A DNA stretch of 64,000 nt. Source: Opitutia bacterium. GTDB lineage: Bacteria; Verrucomicrobiota; Verrucomicrobiia; Opitutales; Opitutaceae. The notes under the pieces were generated by a model. It did not search any database. It was not told the DNA's origin and saw only the letters and a program-made list of their open reading frames with translations. Shown in pieces: positions 26,206-35,691 of this stretch. The position numbers and the translations under genes are program-made. The stretch is taken from positions 55,239 to 119,238 of the forward strand of contig JACPIS010000048.1 of assembly GCA_016187925.1 (NCBI GenBank), written 5' to 3'. The first letter of the stretch is position 1; each line of letters opens with the position of its first letter.

Positions 26206-29200
26206 TTATTCCTCTTCAGGCGGCGTGAATCCGCGGCGCAAGGTGTTTTCGGCGATGAGCCGCGGAAACAGGAAATTCTCCAGATACTCGCGGCCGCCGG
26301 CCTTGGTGCCGCCGCCGGACATCTTGAAGCCGCCAAACGGGTGGCGCTGCACGATGGCGCCGGTGTTGCCGCGGTTCAGGTAGAGGTTGCCGACGAGGAA
26401 CTCCTGCTGCGCGCGCTCGATCGCGCGCGGGCTGCGCGAGAAGAAGCCGCCGGTGAGCGCGTAGTCGTTGTCGTTCGCCATCGCGAAGGCCTCGTCGAGG
26501 TCCTTGGCCTTGAGGATGGCGAGCACGGGCCCGAAGATTTCCTCGCGGACGATCCGGTGCTCGGGCTTGCAGCCGGTGAACACGGTCGGCGGGACGTAGT
26601 AGCCGCCGCTGGCGAGCAGTTCGGGCGGGAGCTTGGCCTGCCAGGCGAGTTTGCACTCCCGCTTGCCGGCCTCGATGTAGCCGAGGATGGTTTTCTGCGC
26701 GGCGTCGTCGATGACGGGGTTGACGATCGTGCCGGGCAGCGACGGGTCGCCGACGGGAATCGTCGGGCACGCGGAGAGAAAGCGCTCGACGAACTTGTCG
26801 TAGACGCCTTCGAGCACGATGAGGCGCGAGAGCGCGGAGCACTTCTGGCCGGCGAAACCGAACGCGCTGTAGAGCGCGGCCGGGATCGCCTCGTCGATGT
26901 CGGCATCGTTGTCGATGATCATGGCGTTCTTGCCGCCCATCTCGCAGACGACCTTCTTGAGGTTGAGCTGGCCGGGCTTGGTCTTGCCGGCCTCCTCCCA
27001 GATGCCGAGGCCGACCTCGCGCGAGCCGGTGAAGGCGATGAAATCCACCTTCGGGTGTGCGACGAGGTGCGCGCCGGCGTCGGCGCCGGAGCAGGGCAGG
27101 TAATGCAGTGCGCCTGCGGGCACGCCGGCCGCCATCAGGATGTCCATCAGGTAGGCGCCGATGATCGAGGTCTGGCGCGCGGGCTTGATGATGACGCAAT
27201 TGCCGGCGACGAGCGGCGCGACGGTCAGGCCGGTGAGGATCGCGAGCGGGAAATTCCACGGTGCGACCGCGACGCCGACGCCGCGCGGCGTCCACGTTTG
27301 CACGCAGCGCTCGCCGGGCACGTGCTGGGTGATGACGGGCCTGGCCATGCGGCGCATCTCGACGGCGTAGAAGCGCAGGAAGTCGATCGCCTCGGAGACG
27401 TCGGCGTCGGCCTCGACCCAGGGCTTGCCGCCCTCGAGGATGAGCAGCGAGTTGATCTCCAGGCGGCGCGACTCCATGAGGTCGGCCGCGCGCTCGAGCA
27501 TCTTGGCGCGGTCGTCGGCCGGCGTGGCGCGCCACTTCGGGAAGAACGCGACGGAGGCCGCGACGGCGTCCTCGGCGTCCTGCACGGTGCCCTTGGCCCA
27601 GTAGCCGACGATCTGCGCGGGACGCGCGGGATTGACGGAGGGGAGGAACGGCCGGTCGGTGACCTTCTTGCCGTTGATGATGCACGGCCACTTCTGACCG
27701 AGCTTGGTCGCCGCGAAATCCTTCAGCGCGGCGCGCTGCTTCTCGCGGTTGGCGGCGAGGGTGTAGTCGGTGTTGGCGGCGTTGATGAACACGCCGGCCG
27801 GGCGCGGCTTGCGCGCGAGCGGCTCGGTGGCGGTGGCGAGTGCGTTGACGGGGTTGCCGAGCAACTGCTCCTTCGAGGCCTCGCCCATGTTCTTGATGCG
27901 GAGGAAACCTTCGTTCGAAGTGTTCTCGAGCAGGCGGCGGACGAGGTAGGCCATGCCCGGCAGCAGTTCGCCGATGGCGCTGTATTCGCGGACGCGGTGG
28001 CCCATCTGCAGCAGCGAGGCCTTCAACTCGTCGGCCATGCCGTAGAGTGCCTGGAACTCGTAGTGCTTCGGGTGCACGCCGAGGCGCTCGGCCTGTGCGA
28101 TGGCGTGCGAGACGGTGCGGACGTTGTGCGAGGCGAAGTTCGGCGTGATGAGGTCGGCGTTCTCGAGCAGGAAGACGGTGAGCTTCTCGTAGTTCGCGTC
28201 GGACTCGGGCTTCTTTTGCCAGACCGGGATCGGCCACTCGCGCTGCTGGGCCATGACGGTCTCGTAGTCCCAATACGCGCCCTTCACGAGGCGGACGTTG
28301 AGCGGGCGCTGGTGCGCGCGCGCCCACGCGGCGAGGTCGCGCAGGTCGGCTTCGCAATCGCGCAGGTAGGCCTGCATCGCGATGCCGATGGCGGGCTTTT
28401 GGCGGAACTCCTCTTCCTCGAAGATGGATTTGAAGAGCGCGAGCGTGAGGTCCTTCAGCTTGTAGCTCTCCATGTCGAAGTTCACGAGCGCGCCGACCTC
28501 GGCAGCCCGGCGGAGGATCGGGCGGAGGCGGTGCTTGAGCGCCTTGATGGAGTTTTCCGGGTCGGCCGGATGCACATCGGGCGTGAGCGCGGAGATCTTG
28601 ACCGAGAGGTTGAGGCGCGGGAGCGACTTGCCGTCGGGGCCGAGGTCACTGAAGCACGGCGCCGGTTCATTGGCGTAGAACTTCGAGACGGAGTCGAGGA
28701 TCTCGAGGTTGCGCTTCAGGAACACGTCGGCCTCCTCCTCGCTCACGACCGCCTCGCCGAGGAGGTCGATGGTGGTGGCGATGCCGAGCTTGATGTTCTT
28801 CTTGATCTGCTTGAGCAGGTCCTCGCCCGACTCGCCGGCGACGAACTGGCCGGCCATGTCGACGATCTGCGCCTTGACCGGGCCGGCGACGAGCGCGGGC
28901 GCGAACGACGAGGCGGCGAGGCCGGCCTTGAGCGCCGGGTTGAGCTCGACGGCCTTGTCGCCGAGGTATTCCTGCAGATGGCGGACGATCTCGCCCGACG
29001 AGTTGAGCGACGGCAGGACGTCGACGAAGCGGAAGAGCTGGGTCTTGAACGCCGGGTCCTTCATGGACCAGTCCATGAGGCGGGCGTAGGCGCCCTTCTT
29101 GGAGAACAGCGCGGGAGGCGGCTGCTTGTCCATCAGCGCGAACAGCTGTTCGCCCTTGGCGCGAACGGCGGCTTCAATCTTCGGGTCGGGAGTCAGGAAC

Positions 29201-29208
29201 GTGGCCAT
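26206..29208 (-). CDS. putA: bifunctional proline dehydrogenase / L-glutamate-gamma-semialdehyde dehydrogenase
   Basis: A 1000-residue enzyme that oxidises proline to glutamate in two steps on one chain. The FAD-binding PRODH barrel (about 90-460) shows [32 protein letters not shown] and the C-terminal barrel motif [13 protein letters not shown]. The NAD-dependent aldehyde dehydrogenase domain (about 500-980) shows [27 protein letters not shown] and the nucleophile Cys790 in FAGQKCSA. There is no N-terminal ribbon-helix-helix domain, so it does not repress its own gene. The ATG at 29208 is used. An AT-rich imperfect inverted repeat at about 29307-29331 lies between it and the divergent racemase-like gene. 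Confidence 0.96.
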   Translation of the reverse strand: MATFLTPDPKIEAAVRAKGEQLFALMDKQPPPALFSKKGAYARLMDWSMKDPAFKTQLFRFVDVLPSLNSSGEIVRHLQEYLGDKAVELNPALKAGLAASSFAPALVAGPVKAQIVDMAGQFVAGESGEDLLKQIKKNIKLGIATTIDLLGEAVVSEEEADVFLKRNLEILDSVSKFYANEPAPCFSDLGPDGKSLPRLNLSVKISALTPDVHPADPENSIKALKHRLRPILRRAAEVGALVNFDMESYKLKDLTLALFKSIFEEEEFRQKPAIGIAMQAYLRDCEADLRDLAAWARAHQRPLNVRLVKGAYWDYETVMAQQREWPIPVWQKKPESDANYEKLTVFLLENADLITPNFASHNVRTVSHAIAQAERLGVHPKHYEFQALYGMADELKASLLQMGHRVREYSAIGELLPGMAYLVRRLLENTSNEGFLRIKNMGEASKEQLLGNPVNALATATEPLARKPRPAGVFINAANTDYTLAANREKQRAALKDFAATKLGQKWPCIINGKKVTDRPFLPSVNPARPAQIVGYWAKGTVQDAEDAVAASVAFFPKWRATPADDRAKMLERAADLMESRRLEINSLLILEGGKPWVEADADVSEAIDFLRFYAVEMRRMARPVITQHVPGERCVQTWTPRGVGVAVAPWNFPLAILTGLTVAPLVAGNCVIIKPARQTSIIGAYLMDILMAAGVPAGALHYLPCSGADAGAHLVAHPKVDFIAFTGSREVGLGIWEEAGKTKPGQLNLKKVVCEMGGKNAMIIDNDADIDEAIPAALYSAFGFAGQKCSALSRLIVLEGVYDKFVERFLSACPTIPVGDPSLPGTIVNPVIDDAAQKTILGYIEAGKRECKLAWQAKLPPELLASGGYYVPPTVFTGCKPEHRIVREEIFGPVLAILKAKDLDEAFAMANDNDYALTGGFFSRSPRAIERAQQEFLVGNLYLNRGNTGAIVQRHPFGGFKMSGGGTKAGGREYLENFLFPRLIAENTLRRGFTPPEEE

Positions 29209-29438
29209 ATTACGAGAGGGGAGTGGGGTTGCCCTTGGTTCTGGCCGACGGCGCGGGGCCCGCAACAGGGCTTCGGGCCCCGGAGGCGGGCTTAACGGTT
29301 TCTAATTGCAGCATATTTAAAAATTGCTGGCGCGGCGCGGATGGCGGACAGCACACACTTGCCAAGGCCGCCGTCGCTGGCGATGGTCGACGGCACTGCT
29401 CCACCCACGATGGTCCGTTCCGCCTCAGCCACCCATTC

Positions 29439-30206
29439 ATGAAACGCCCCGGACTCATCGGCGGCATCGGCTGGGAGTCGACGGCCCTCTATTACCGCCT
29501 GATCAACGAGGCCGTGCGCAACCGCTACGGCAGCCTCTACTCGGCGCCGCTGCTGCTCAACAGCCTCGAGTTCCAGGCGCTCGACTCGCTGGTGAAGGAG
29601 AACCGCTGGAACGACGCCGGCGCCATGCTGGCCGACGCCGCGCGCACGCTCGAGACCGCCGGGGCGGACGCGATCGTGCTGTGCTCGAATCTCATGCACT
29701 ACGTGGCCGAGCACGTGGAGGCGGCCGTCGACGTGCCGCTGCTGCACATCGGCGACGCCGTGCTGAAGGAGCTGCGCGCCGCGCGCGTCAGCCGCGTCGG
29801 CCTGATCGGCACGCGCTTCACACTCGAGCACGACTTCCTGCTCAAGCGCCCCGGCGCCGAGGCCGGCGGCGGCCGGCGGCGGCTGCCGGTCGAGGTCGTG
29901 GCACCCGCTCCGGCGGACTTCGACGAGATCGACCGCATCATTTACGGCGAACTTTGCCGCGGCGAGGTGCGCGAGCCGTCGCGCGCCTTCCTGCTGCGGC
30001 TGGCGCTGGACCTGCGCGGGCGCGGGGCGCAGGCCATCCTGCTCGGCTCGTCCGAACTGGCCCTGTTGCTCCAGCCGGACGACTTTTCGCTGCCGATCTT
30101 CGACAGTACCGACGTGCATGCCCAGGCCGTGGCCCGCTGGACCATGGACGAGCGCAAACCCGCCGCCCGGCCGCGTGCAACTTCCCCTGTGCGCCGTGGG
30201 TCCTGA
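29439..30206 (+). CDS. aspartate/glutamate racemase family protein, second catalytic Cys lost
   Basis: A 255-residue protein of the Asp/Glu racemase family, close to the YgeA type. The opening KRPGLIGGIGWESTALYYRLIN and the first active-site region VLCSNLMH (Cys82) are present. The second site, normally GCTE, reads LLGSSELALL, so the second catalytic Cys is Ser204. Racemases of this family need one Cys on each face of the substrate; with only one left, the protein may be a one-sided epimerase, a different enzyme or an inactive relative. The start at 29439 is chosen because it begins the fold; a longer frame to 29223 has no such support. It is divergent from putA. Confidence 0.8.
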   Translation: MKRPGLIGGIGWESTALYYRLINEAVRNRYGSLYSAPLLLNSLEFQALDSLVKENRWNDAGAMLADAARTLETAGADAIVLCSNLMHYVAEHVEAAVDVPLLHIGDAVLKELRAARVSRVGLIGTRFTLEHDFLLKRPGAEAGGGRRRLPVEVVAPAPADFDEIDRIIYGELCRGEVREPSRAFLLRLALDLRGRGAQAILLGSSELALLLQPDDFSLPIFDSTDVHAQAVARWTMDERKPAARPRATSPVRRGS

Positions 30207-30325
30207 AGCTGTCACTCACAGCCGGCCGGAATACCGGCTCGCCGAGCAGCTTATGGGCTTGGCGGCCCGGTGTTTAGGTGACAGGAAAAATCCGCAACTT
30301 AGCTGCGAACCCGGGTGTTCTGAGC

Positions 30326-30919
30326 GTGAATGACGGAACTCCAGTGCAAACTTCTACCCAAGGCGTGACGGCCCCGCCTGACTTCACGACGTTCATGCGC
30401 AACTACCAAGACATGGTCTACTCCACCGCCGTGCGACTCATTGGCAATGAGACGCAGGCGGAGGATATTGCCCAGGAGGTCTTCATCAAAGCGCACGAAC
30501 ACTGGGACAACCTCGCCGGCAGCCCGACCGCCGGCGGCTGGCTCAAGACCGTCGCCACCAACCTGTCCCTCAACCACATCACGCGCTACAAGAAGCGCTG
30601 GCGCTTCTTCTCCGACATCGTCCACCACGACGACGAGGGCGCGGAGAAGGAAGTCGAGTTCGCCGCTCCCGACACGTTTTTCAGCGGCGTCGATTCCGCC
30701 GAGCGTCGCGAGTGGATCGAGCGCGCGCTCGAGAAGCTGCCCGACCACCAGCGCATCCCGCTGGTGCTTTTCCATTTTGAAGACATGCCCTACGAGGACA
30801 TCGCGAAACAACTCCACGTGTCCCTCAGCAAGGTGAAGACCGATATCCTCCGCGGCCGCGAGGCCCTCGCCAAGATCCTCGTCCGCAGCGGAGCCGCCCA
30901 CGAAAAATTCTTAATGTAA
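30326..30919 (+). CDS. ECF-type RNA polymerase sigma factor
   Basis: A 197-residue sigma-70 family factor with regions 2 and 4 only. Region 2 contains FMRNYQDMVYSTAVRLIGNE and AEDIAQEVFIKAHEHW, with WLKTVATNLSLNHIT; region 4 has LPDHQRIPLVLFHFEDMPYE and VSLSKVKTDILRGREAL. The linker is long and acidic (about 85-125). The start is uncertain: GTG at 30326 is used because a -10-like TTAGCT precedes it, while an alternative GTG at 30278 adds 16 residues. It is followed at once by a membrane protein that may be its anti-sigma factor and by the bactofilin/RDD protein, so this is a three-gene stress-type operon. Confidence 0.9.
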   Translation: MNDGTPVQTSTQGVTAPPDFTTFMRNYQDMVYSTAVRLIGNETQAEDIAQEVFIKAHEHWDNLAGSPTAGGWLKTVATNLSLNHITRYKKRWRFFSDIVHHDDEGAEKEVEFAAPDTFFSGVDSAERREWIERALEKLPDHQRIPLVLFHFEDMPYEDIAKQLHVSLSKVKTDILRGREALAKILVRSGAAHEKFLM

Positions 30920-30923
30920 GGAG
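30918..30923 (+). promoter_or_regulatory. Shine-Dalgarno site overlapping the sigma factor stop
   Basis: AAGGAG begins within the TAA stop of the sigma gene and lies five bases before the next ATG (30929). This is one of the few strong ribosome sites in the window and implies that translation of the two genes is coupled. Confidence 0.6.
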
Positions 30924-30928
30924 CCGCC

Positions 30929-31396
30929 ATGAACCGCAAAATGACCCCCGCAGAGCTCGAGCAACTCATCCACCGCGAACTCCGCTCGCTGCCGCCGCGG
31001 CGCGCCCCGCGCAGCCTCGAGTCCCGCGTCATGGCCGCCATCGAGCACCGCGCCACCGTCGTCTGGTATCACCAATCCTGGAGCTACTGGCCCGCGGCCG
31101 TCCGCACCGCCTTCCTCGTGGTCGCGACCGGCCTGGCCGGCGCGATCGTCACCGCCATCTCCCTCATGTCCCGCGGTCTGGATGCCGGCGCCGCCGTGCA
31201 GCAGGCGGGCAGCCGCTTCCCGCTCGCCGCGCAACTCTACGCCGCCGGGGCCTGGACGGCCGACCTCGTCAGCCACCTCGTCGGCAGCATCCCTGCGCTC
31301 TGGCTCTACGGCGGTCTTGCCACCGTCGCGGCCCTCTACGCCACCTTCTTCGGTCTCGGCGCCGCCGCCTATCGCACCCTCTACCGCAGCAACTGA
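30929..31396 (+). CDS. membrane protein following the sigma factor, possible anti-sigma factor
   Basis: A 155-residue protein. Residues 1-40 are a charged cytoplasmic segment with TPAELEQLIHRELRSLPPRRAP, a length and pattern seen in anti-sigma domains. A helix follows at about 54-78, a periplasmic-type stretch at 79-120 and a second helix at about 124-148. It lacks a zinc-binding HxxxCxxC motif. Position right after an ECF sigma gene, with a coupled ribosome site, makes an anti-sigma role the best guess, but nothing in the sequence proves it. Confidence 0.65.
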   Translation: MNRKMTPAELEQLIHRELRSLPPRRAPRSLESRVMAAIEHRATVVWYHQSWSYWPAAVRTAFLVVATGLAGAIVTAISLMSRGLDAGAAVQQAGSRFPLAAQLYAAGAWTADLVSHLVGSIPALWLYGGLATVAALYATFFGLGAAAYRTLYRSN

Positions 31397-31408
31397 TCGA
31401 TCCCTCTC

Positions 31409-33280
31409 ATGAAAAAGCAACGCAGCCTCACCCCTTTTGCCCTCCTGCTGCTCGCGCTGACCCTCGCGCTCGGCCCCGCCGGGCGCGCGCAAGAAACCAC
31501 GCCCGCTCCGACTCCGCCCGCGGAGAAGACACCCGAGGCGGCCGCGCCGACGCCGGCTCTGTCCCCGGAGCAGAAACCCGCCGAGGCGGTCCCCGTTCCG
31601 CCGCCGGCCCCGGTCGTCGCGACTCCGCCGCCTGCGCCCGTGGAGCAACCCGCGACCGAGGCCGCCATCGCCGAGAAGGTGGATGAAGCCGTCGGCAAGA
31701 TCGCCCAGAAAGCCGAAGAGCAGGCCGACCGGACCATCGAAAAGACCGGCGAGAAAATCTCCCAAGCCCAGGAGAAGGCGGCCCAGGCTCAGGAAAAAAT
31801 TACCCGGGCCGAGGAAAAAATCCGCGCCAAGCGCGACCGCATGCGCCCGGGCGGTGCGGCCGGTGGCGATCGCGTCCGTATCATGGACGACGTGACCGTG
31901 CCCGCCGACATGACCGTCAAGGGCGACGCCGTCGCCGTCATGGGCGACATGCGGGTCGACGGTGAAGTCCAGCGCGACGCCGTGGCGGTGATGGGTGACA
32001 ACGTCATCAACGGCCATGTGCACCGCAACGCCGTGGCGGTGATGGGCGACCTCACGCTCGGGCCGACCGCCCGCGTCGACGGCGATATCGTGAGCATCGG
32101 CGGCGAGATCCATCGCGATCCCGGCGCCGTGGTCGGCGGCGAGGTGCATGTGCAAGGCCTCGAGGGTCTCGAGGGCAAATTTACCGGCCTCAACACTTGG
32201 TGGGGCAAGACGCTCCGGCTCGGCCGGCCGCTCGCCATCGGCGCGCATCTCGGCTGGCTGTGGATCCTCACCGGGTTCTCCGTCGCGTTCTACGCGCTGC
32301 TCGCGCTGCTCTTCCCGCAAAGCGTGCGCCGCTGCGGCGACAAGCTCGTGCAGGAGCCCGGACTCAGCGTGCTCGCCGCCGTGCTGAGCCTGCTGGCGTT
32401 CCCGGTGCTGTTCATTCTCCTGTGCATCACGATCATTGGCATCCCGATCGCGCTGTTCCTGCTGCCAATCGGCGGGCTGCTCATGGTGCTCTTCGGCAAG
32501 GCTGCCATCTACGCGCTGGTCGGCCGCAAGATCACCGGCGACCGCCTGCACCTCGCGCTCGCGACCATCCTCGGCGCCCTGGTCTTCATCGTGCTCTATC
32601 TTTTCCCGGTGCTCGGCCTGCTGCTTTCGCTGCTCGTCTCGTTCGTCGGTTTCGGCGCGGTCATGCTGACGATGTTCTCGTCGAAACCGAAACCCGCCGC
32701 TTCGGCGGCGGTCATCGCCCCGGTGCCCACGACTCCGATGCCCGCGGCCTCCGCCGGCTTTGTCGGCGCCCCGGCCGAGGTCGCGACCCCCGTTGTCACG
32801 GAACCCCCGGGCATGCCGCCGGTCGAGCCGGCCGTTCCGCCGGTGATCCCGATCGTGTCGGTCGCGCCAGCCGCGCCGACAATCTCCGCCGTCACGCTGC
32901 CGCGCGCCGGCTTCTGGATCCGCGTCGGCGCGGCGTTCCTCGACTTCATGATAATTGTCGTACCGCTGGGGATCATGGGACTCATGGATTTTGGTCCGGG
33001 CATCTTGTTCCTTGGCGTGGCGGCCTATCACGCCACCATGTGGAAACACAAAGGCACGACCATCGGCGGCGTCATCTGCGGCCTCAAGGTCGTGCGGCTC
33101 GACGACCGGCCCATCGACTGGGGCGTCGCCATGGTCCGCGCCCTCACGGCGTTCCTCTCCTTCATCATGGCGGGCCTCGGCTTCATCTGGGTCGCCTTCG
33201 ACAACGAGAAGCAGTCCTGGCACGACAAGGTGGCCGGCACCACCATCGTCCGCGTGCCGAAGGGCGCCTCGCTGCTCTAA
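31409..33280 (+). CDS. membrane protein with bactofilin-like and RDD domains
   Basis: A 623-residue multidomain protein. After a signal peptide (1-29) comes a Pro/Ala-rich linker (30-75) and a Lys/Glu/Gln-rich coiled coil (about 75-140). A beta-helical segment follows (about 150-250) with repeated VAVMGDMRVDGEV and VAVMGDNVINGHV units, like polymer-forming bactofilin domains. Four or so helices (about 275-400) are then followed by a second Pro/Ala/Val-rich linker and an RDD domain (about 495-618: RAGFWIRVGAAFLDFM, then GTTIGGVICGLKVVRLDD). The combination suggests an envelope protein that senses or scaffolds. It is the third gene of the sigma-factor operon, hence probably its main target. Confidence 0.75.
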   Translation: MKKQRSLTPFALLLLALTLALGPAGRAQETTPAPTPPAEKTPEAAAPTPALSPEQKPAEAVPVPPPAPVVATPPPAPVEQPATEAAIAEKVDEAVGKIAQKAEEQADRTIEKTGEKISQAQEKAAQAQEKITRAEEKIRAKRDRMRPGGAAGGDRVRIMDDVTVPADMTVKGDAVAVMGDMRVDGEVQRDAVAVMGDNVINGHVHRNAVAVMGDLTLGPTARVDGDIVSIGGEIHRDPGAVVGGEVHVQGLEGLEGKFTGLNTWWGKTLRLGRPLAIGAHLGWLWILTGFSVAFYALLALLFPQSVRRCGDKLVQEPGLSVLAAVLSLLAFPVLFILLCITIIGIPIALFLLPIGGLLMVLFGKAAIYALVGRKITGDRLHLALATILGALVFIVLYLFPVLGLLLSLLVSFVGFGAVMLTMFSSKPKPAASAAVIAPVPTTPMPAASAGFVGAPAEVATPVVTEPPGMPPVEPAVPPVIPIVSVAPAAPTISAVTLPRAGFWIRVGAAFLDFMIIVVPLGIMGLMDFGPGILFLGVAAYHATMWKHKGTTIGGVICGLKVVRLDDRPIDWGVAMVRALTAFLSFIMAGLGFIWVAFDNEKQSWHDKVAGTTIVRVPKGASLL

Positions 33281-33300
33281 AAGCGATAGGCGATAAGCAG

Positions 33301-33389
33301 TAAGCTTTAAGCCAAGGCAGGGGTTCGCCCCCTGCCTTTTCATTGCTGGACATGGCGCGCCGAGCTTACAGCCTGCGGCTTAAAGCTTA
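33301..33389. repeat. nested inverted repeats in front of purE
   Basis: TAAGCTTTAAGCC (33301-33313) is repeated in perfect inversion at 33377-33389. The right arm ends on the A of the purE ATG. Inside lies the terminator hairpin at 33316-33336. The RNA could fold so that the purE start is hidden. Confidence 0.6.
33316..33340 (+). terminator. Rho-independent terminator after the sigma operon
   Basis: GGCAGGGG (33316-33323) pairs with CCCCTGCC (33329-33336) around a TTCGC loop and is followed by TTTT. Confidence 0.75.
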
Positions 33390-33877
33390 TGGCTTCATCA
33401 CCACTTGTCGGAATCATCATGGGCAGCTCGTCGGATTGGGAGACGATGCAGCACGCCGCCGCGCAACTCACCGCGCTAGGCGTGCCGTTCGAGCAGCGCA
33501 TCGTCAGCGCCCATCGCACGCCGAAGCTGATGGTCGACTACGCCGAGTCGGCCGAGCGCCGCGGGTTGAAGCTCATCATCGCCGGCGCCGGCGGCGCCGC
33601 GCACCTGCCGGGCATGACCGCCTCGCTCACCACGCTGCCCGTGCTCGGCGTGCCGGTGGAGTCCAAGACGCTCCACGGCCTCGATTCGCTCCTCTCCATC
33701 GCCCAGATGCCCGGCGGCGTGCCCGTGGCCACCTTCGCCATCGGCAAGGCCGGCGCGATCAACGCCGCGCTCTTCGCCGCCTCGCTGCTCGCGCAGAGCG
33801 ATGCGAAGACGCAGCGTGCCTGGAAAAAATTCCGCGCGGCCCAGACGAAGAAAGTGCTCGGGACGAAGCTGCCGTGA
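33389..33877 (+). CDS. purE: N5-carboxyaminoimidazole ribonucleotide mutase
   Basis: A 162-residue class I PurE that isomerises N5-CAIR to CAIR in purine synthesis. It has the family signature [13 protein letters not shown] near the start and SAHRTP with the catalytic His42. The downstream purK, whose GTG start overlaps this stop by four bases, makes the N5-CAIR substrate and confirms the class. No Shine-Dalgarno site precedes the ATG, which lies at the edge of an inverted-repeat arm. Confidence 0.96.
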   Translation: MASSPLVGIIMGSSSDWETMQHAAAQLTALGVPFEQRIVSAHRTPKLMVDYAESAERRGLKLIIAGAGGAAHLPGMTASLTTLPVLGVPVESKTLHGLDSLLSIAQMPGGVPVATFAIGKAGAINAALFAASLLAQSDAKTQRAWKKFRAAQTKKVLGTKLP

Positions 33878-35028
33878 GCGCGGGCCCAGTGATTCCTCCC
33901 GGCGGCACCATCGGCGTCCTCGGCGGCGGCCAGCTCGGCCGCATGTTCGCGCAGGCCGCCACGCGCCTCGGCTACCGCGTGCACGTCTACGAACCGCAGA
34001 CCGACTGTCCGGCCGGCGCCGTCGCGCACCAGGAGGTCAACGCCCCCTACGAGGACACCGCCGCGCTCACCGCCTTCGCGCGCGAATGCGATGTCGTCAC
34101 CTACGAATTCGAGAACGTCCCCTCCGCGCCGCTGCAGGCCATCGAAGCGGTCACGCCGCTGCGCCCGCACTGGAGCGTGCTCGCGACGACGCAGAACCGC
34201 TCGCGCGAGAAACGCTGGCTGCGCGACAACAAGTTTCCCCATGCGCGCTTCGCCGAGGTCGCCGCGGACGGCGATCTCGCCGCCGGCATCCGCGAGGTCG
34301 GCGTGCCGTGCGTCGTGAAGACCGCGGACTTCGGCTACGACGGCAAGGGCCAGCTCAAGGTCATGGCCGAGGCCGACGTTCTCGCGGCGCTGCAGCGGTT
34401 CTCCGGCCAGCCGGTCGTCATCGAGCAGTTCGTCGACTTTGCGTGCGAGGTGTCGGCCGTGGTGGCGCGCAGCCAGAGCGCGGCCGTGCGCGTGTTTCCC
34501 CTCGCAGAGAACATCCACACGAACCACATCCTCGATTTCTCCATCGTGCCCGCGCGCGTGCCGGCCGAGGTGCTGGCGCAGGCCGAGAAGCTCGCCCGGC
34601 TCATCGCGGAGAAGATCGACCTCGTCGGCGTGATGGGCGTGGAGCTGTTCGTGACGAAGGACGGCGCGGTGCTCGTCAACGAGCTCGCCCCGCGCACGCA
34701 CAACAGCGGCCACTACACGATTGATGCGTGCATGACCTCGCAGTTCGAGCAGCAGGTGCGCGCCATCTGCGGCCTGCCGCTCGGCGCCGTGACGCTCCTC
34801 TCGCCCGTCGTGATGGTGAACATTCTCGGTGACGCCTGGCATTGGTCCGACGGCAAGGTCGTAGCCGAGCCGAAGTGGGCCGACCTGCTCGCCCAGCCGA
34901 ACGTCCGCCTGCACCTCTACGGCAAGGCCGAGCCGCGTCCCGGCCGCAAGATGGGGCACTTCACCGTGACGGCGCGCGATGCCGACATGGCGCTCGAACT
35001 CGCGCGCAAATACCAGGCGCGGCTCTGA
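33874..35028 (+). CDS. purK: 5-(carboxyamino)imidazole ribonucleotide synthase
   Basis: A 384-residue ATP-grasp enzyme that carboxylates AIR with ATP and bicarbonate, feeding PurE. It opens with the Rossmann-like [19 protein letters not shown], continues with YEFENVP, the ATP-grasp motif [13 protein letters not shown] and later [17 protein letters not shown], the metal/ATP site. I use the GTG at 33874, which forms a GTGA overlap with the purE stop; the open frame before it is a purE shadow. The protein is complete. Confidence 0.96.
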   Translation: MSAGPVIPPGGTIGVLGGGQLGRMFAQAATRLGYRVHVYEPQTDCPAGAVAHQEVNAPYEDTAALTAFARECDVVTYEFENVPSAPLQAIEAVTPLRPHWSVLATTQNRSREKRWLRDNKFPHARFAEVAADGDLAAGIREVGVPCVVKTADFGYDGKGQLKVMAEADVLAALQRFSGQPVVIEQFVDFACEVSAVVARSQSAAVRVFPLAENIHTNHILDFSIVPARVPAEVLAQAEKLARLIAEKIDLVGVMGVELFVTKDGAVLVNELAPRTHNSGHYTIDACMTSQFEQQVRAICGLPLGAVTLLSPVVMVNILGDAWHWSDGKVVAEPKWADLLAQPNVRLHLYGKAEPRPGRKMGHFTVTARDADMALELARKYQARL

Positions 35029-35037
35029 TCGAGGCAT

Positions 35038-35066
35038 GAAAAAGCGCGACCGCTACGGGTCGCGCT
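35038..35066 (-). terminator. terminator of the NTF2-like gene
   Basis: On the minus strand AGCGCGAC pairs with GTCGCGCT across an eight-base loop and is followed by a run of five T. It sits between the converging purK and NTF2-like genes. Confidence 0.7.
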
Positions 35067-35087
35067 GGAGTGGCAGGGCCGGCCGGC

Positions 35088-35585
35088 TCAGTTGCCCGCG
35101 GGCTTGGCCGGAGCGGGAGCAGGCGGGCGCGGGGGCTTGTCCGGTGCGCCGTTATCCATGACGTATTTCCAGGAGCCGTCGGGCTGCTTTTTCCAGATGG
35201 TCAGGAACCAGCCGGTGCGGGCGGCGTCCTTGCCGTCGGGACCGGGGGCGTGGAGTTCGTAGCGACCGTAGTTGAAGCCCATCGTGCCGTCTTCGGAAAC
35301 ATCGGTGTAGTAGGCCGACCACTTGAGCGTGACGCCGGGGCGGTCCGGACCCATGCGCTGGAGCACGGCGGCGGGACCGCGCCACTGGCGCGGATCGGTG
35401 TCGATGAACGACACATCCGGCGCGGCGTAATACTGGAAGGCGGCGAGGATTCCCTTCTCCTGCGCCATCGCGCAGAATTTGTCCTCCATGTCGGCGATTT
35501 CCTTTTTGACCTGCTCCTTGTCCACGGCCGCGGACAATCCGGCGGCAGCGGCGAGGAGGGCGACGAGGGCGAGCAGCTTTTTCAT
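35088..35585 (-). CDS. secreted NTF2-like / DUF4440-type protein
   Basis: A 165-residue exported protein: signal peptide KKLLALVALLAAAAGLSA, then a small alpha+beta domain with KKEIADMEDKFCAMAQEKGI, AAFQYYAAPDVSFIDTDPR, TDVSEDGTMGFNYGRYEL and GWFLTIWKKQPDGSWKYVMD. This layout matches DUF4440/SnoaL-like members of the NTF2 fold, which may bind small ligands or act as enzymes. It ends in a Pro/Ala/Lys tail. Two ATGs (35591, 35585) are possible; the longer upstream frame is not credible because it overlaps fahA. Role unknown. Confidence 0.75.
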   Translation of the reverse strand: MKKLLALVALLAAAAGLSAAVDKEQVKKEIADMEDKFCAMAQEKGILAAFQYYAAPDVSFIDTDPRQWRGPAAVLQRMGPDRPGVTLKWSAYYTDVSEDGTMGFNYGRYELHAPGPDGKDAARTGWFLTIWKKQPDGSWKYVMDNGAPDKPPRPPAPAPAKPAGN

Positions 35586-35691
35586 GAGCATGGGGAGTGT
35601 TTGAAAATCCGAACGGAAGGCGGCGATGGGTTTGCGATGTCCGGCCGGGAAGACGAGGCAAGAGCGGGTAAAGTTGCGCCGGGTTCGAGGG

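Noticed and set aside
26341..29295. A 984-codon open frame opposite putA
   Set aside because: Antisense to a clearly functional bifunctional enzyme with intact motifs; the product has no recognisable domain.
29307..29331. AT-rich imperfect inverted repeat between putA and the racemase-like gene as a shared operator
   Set aside because: The arms mismatch (CAGCATATTT versus CAGCAATTTTT); kept only as a remark under putA.
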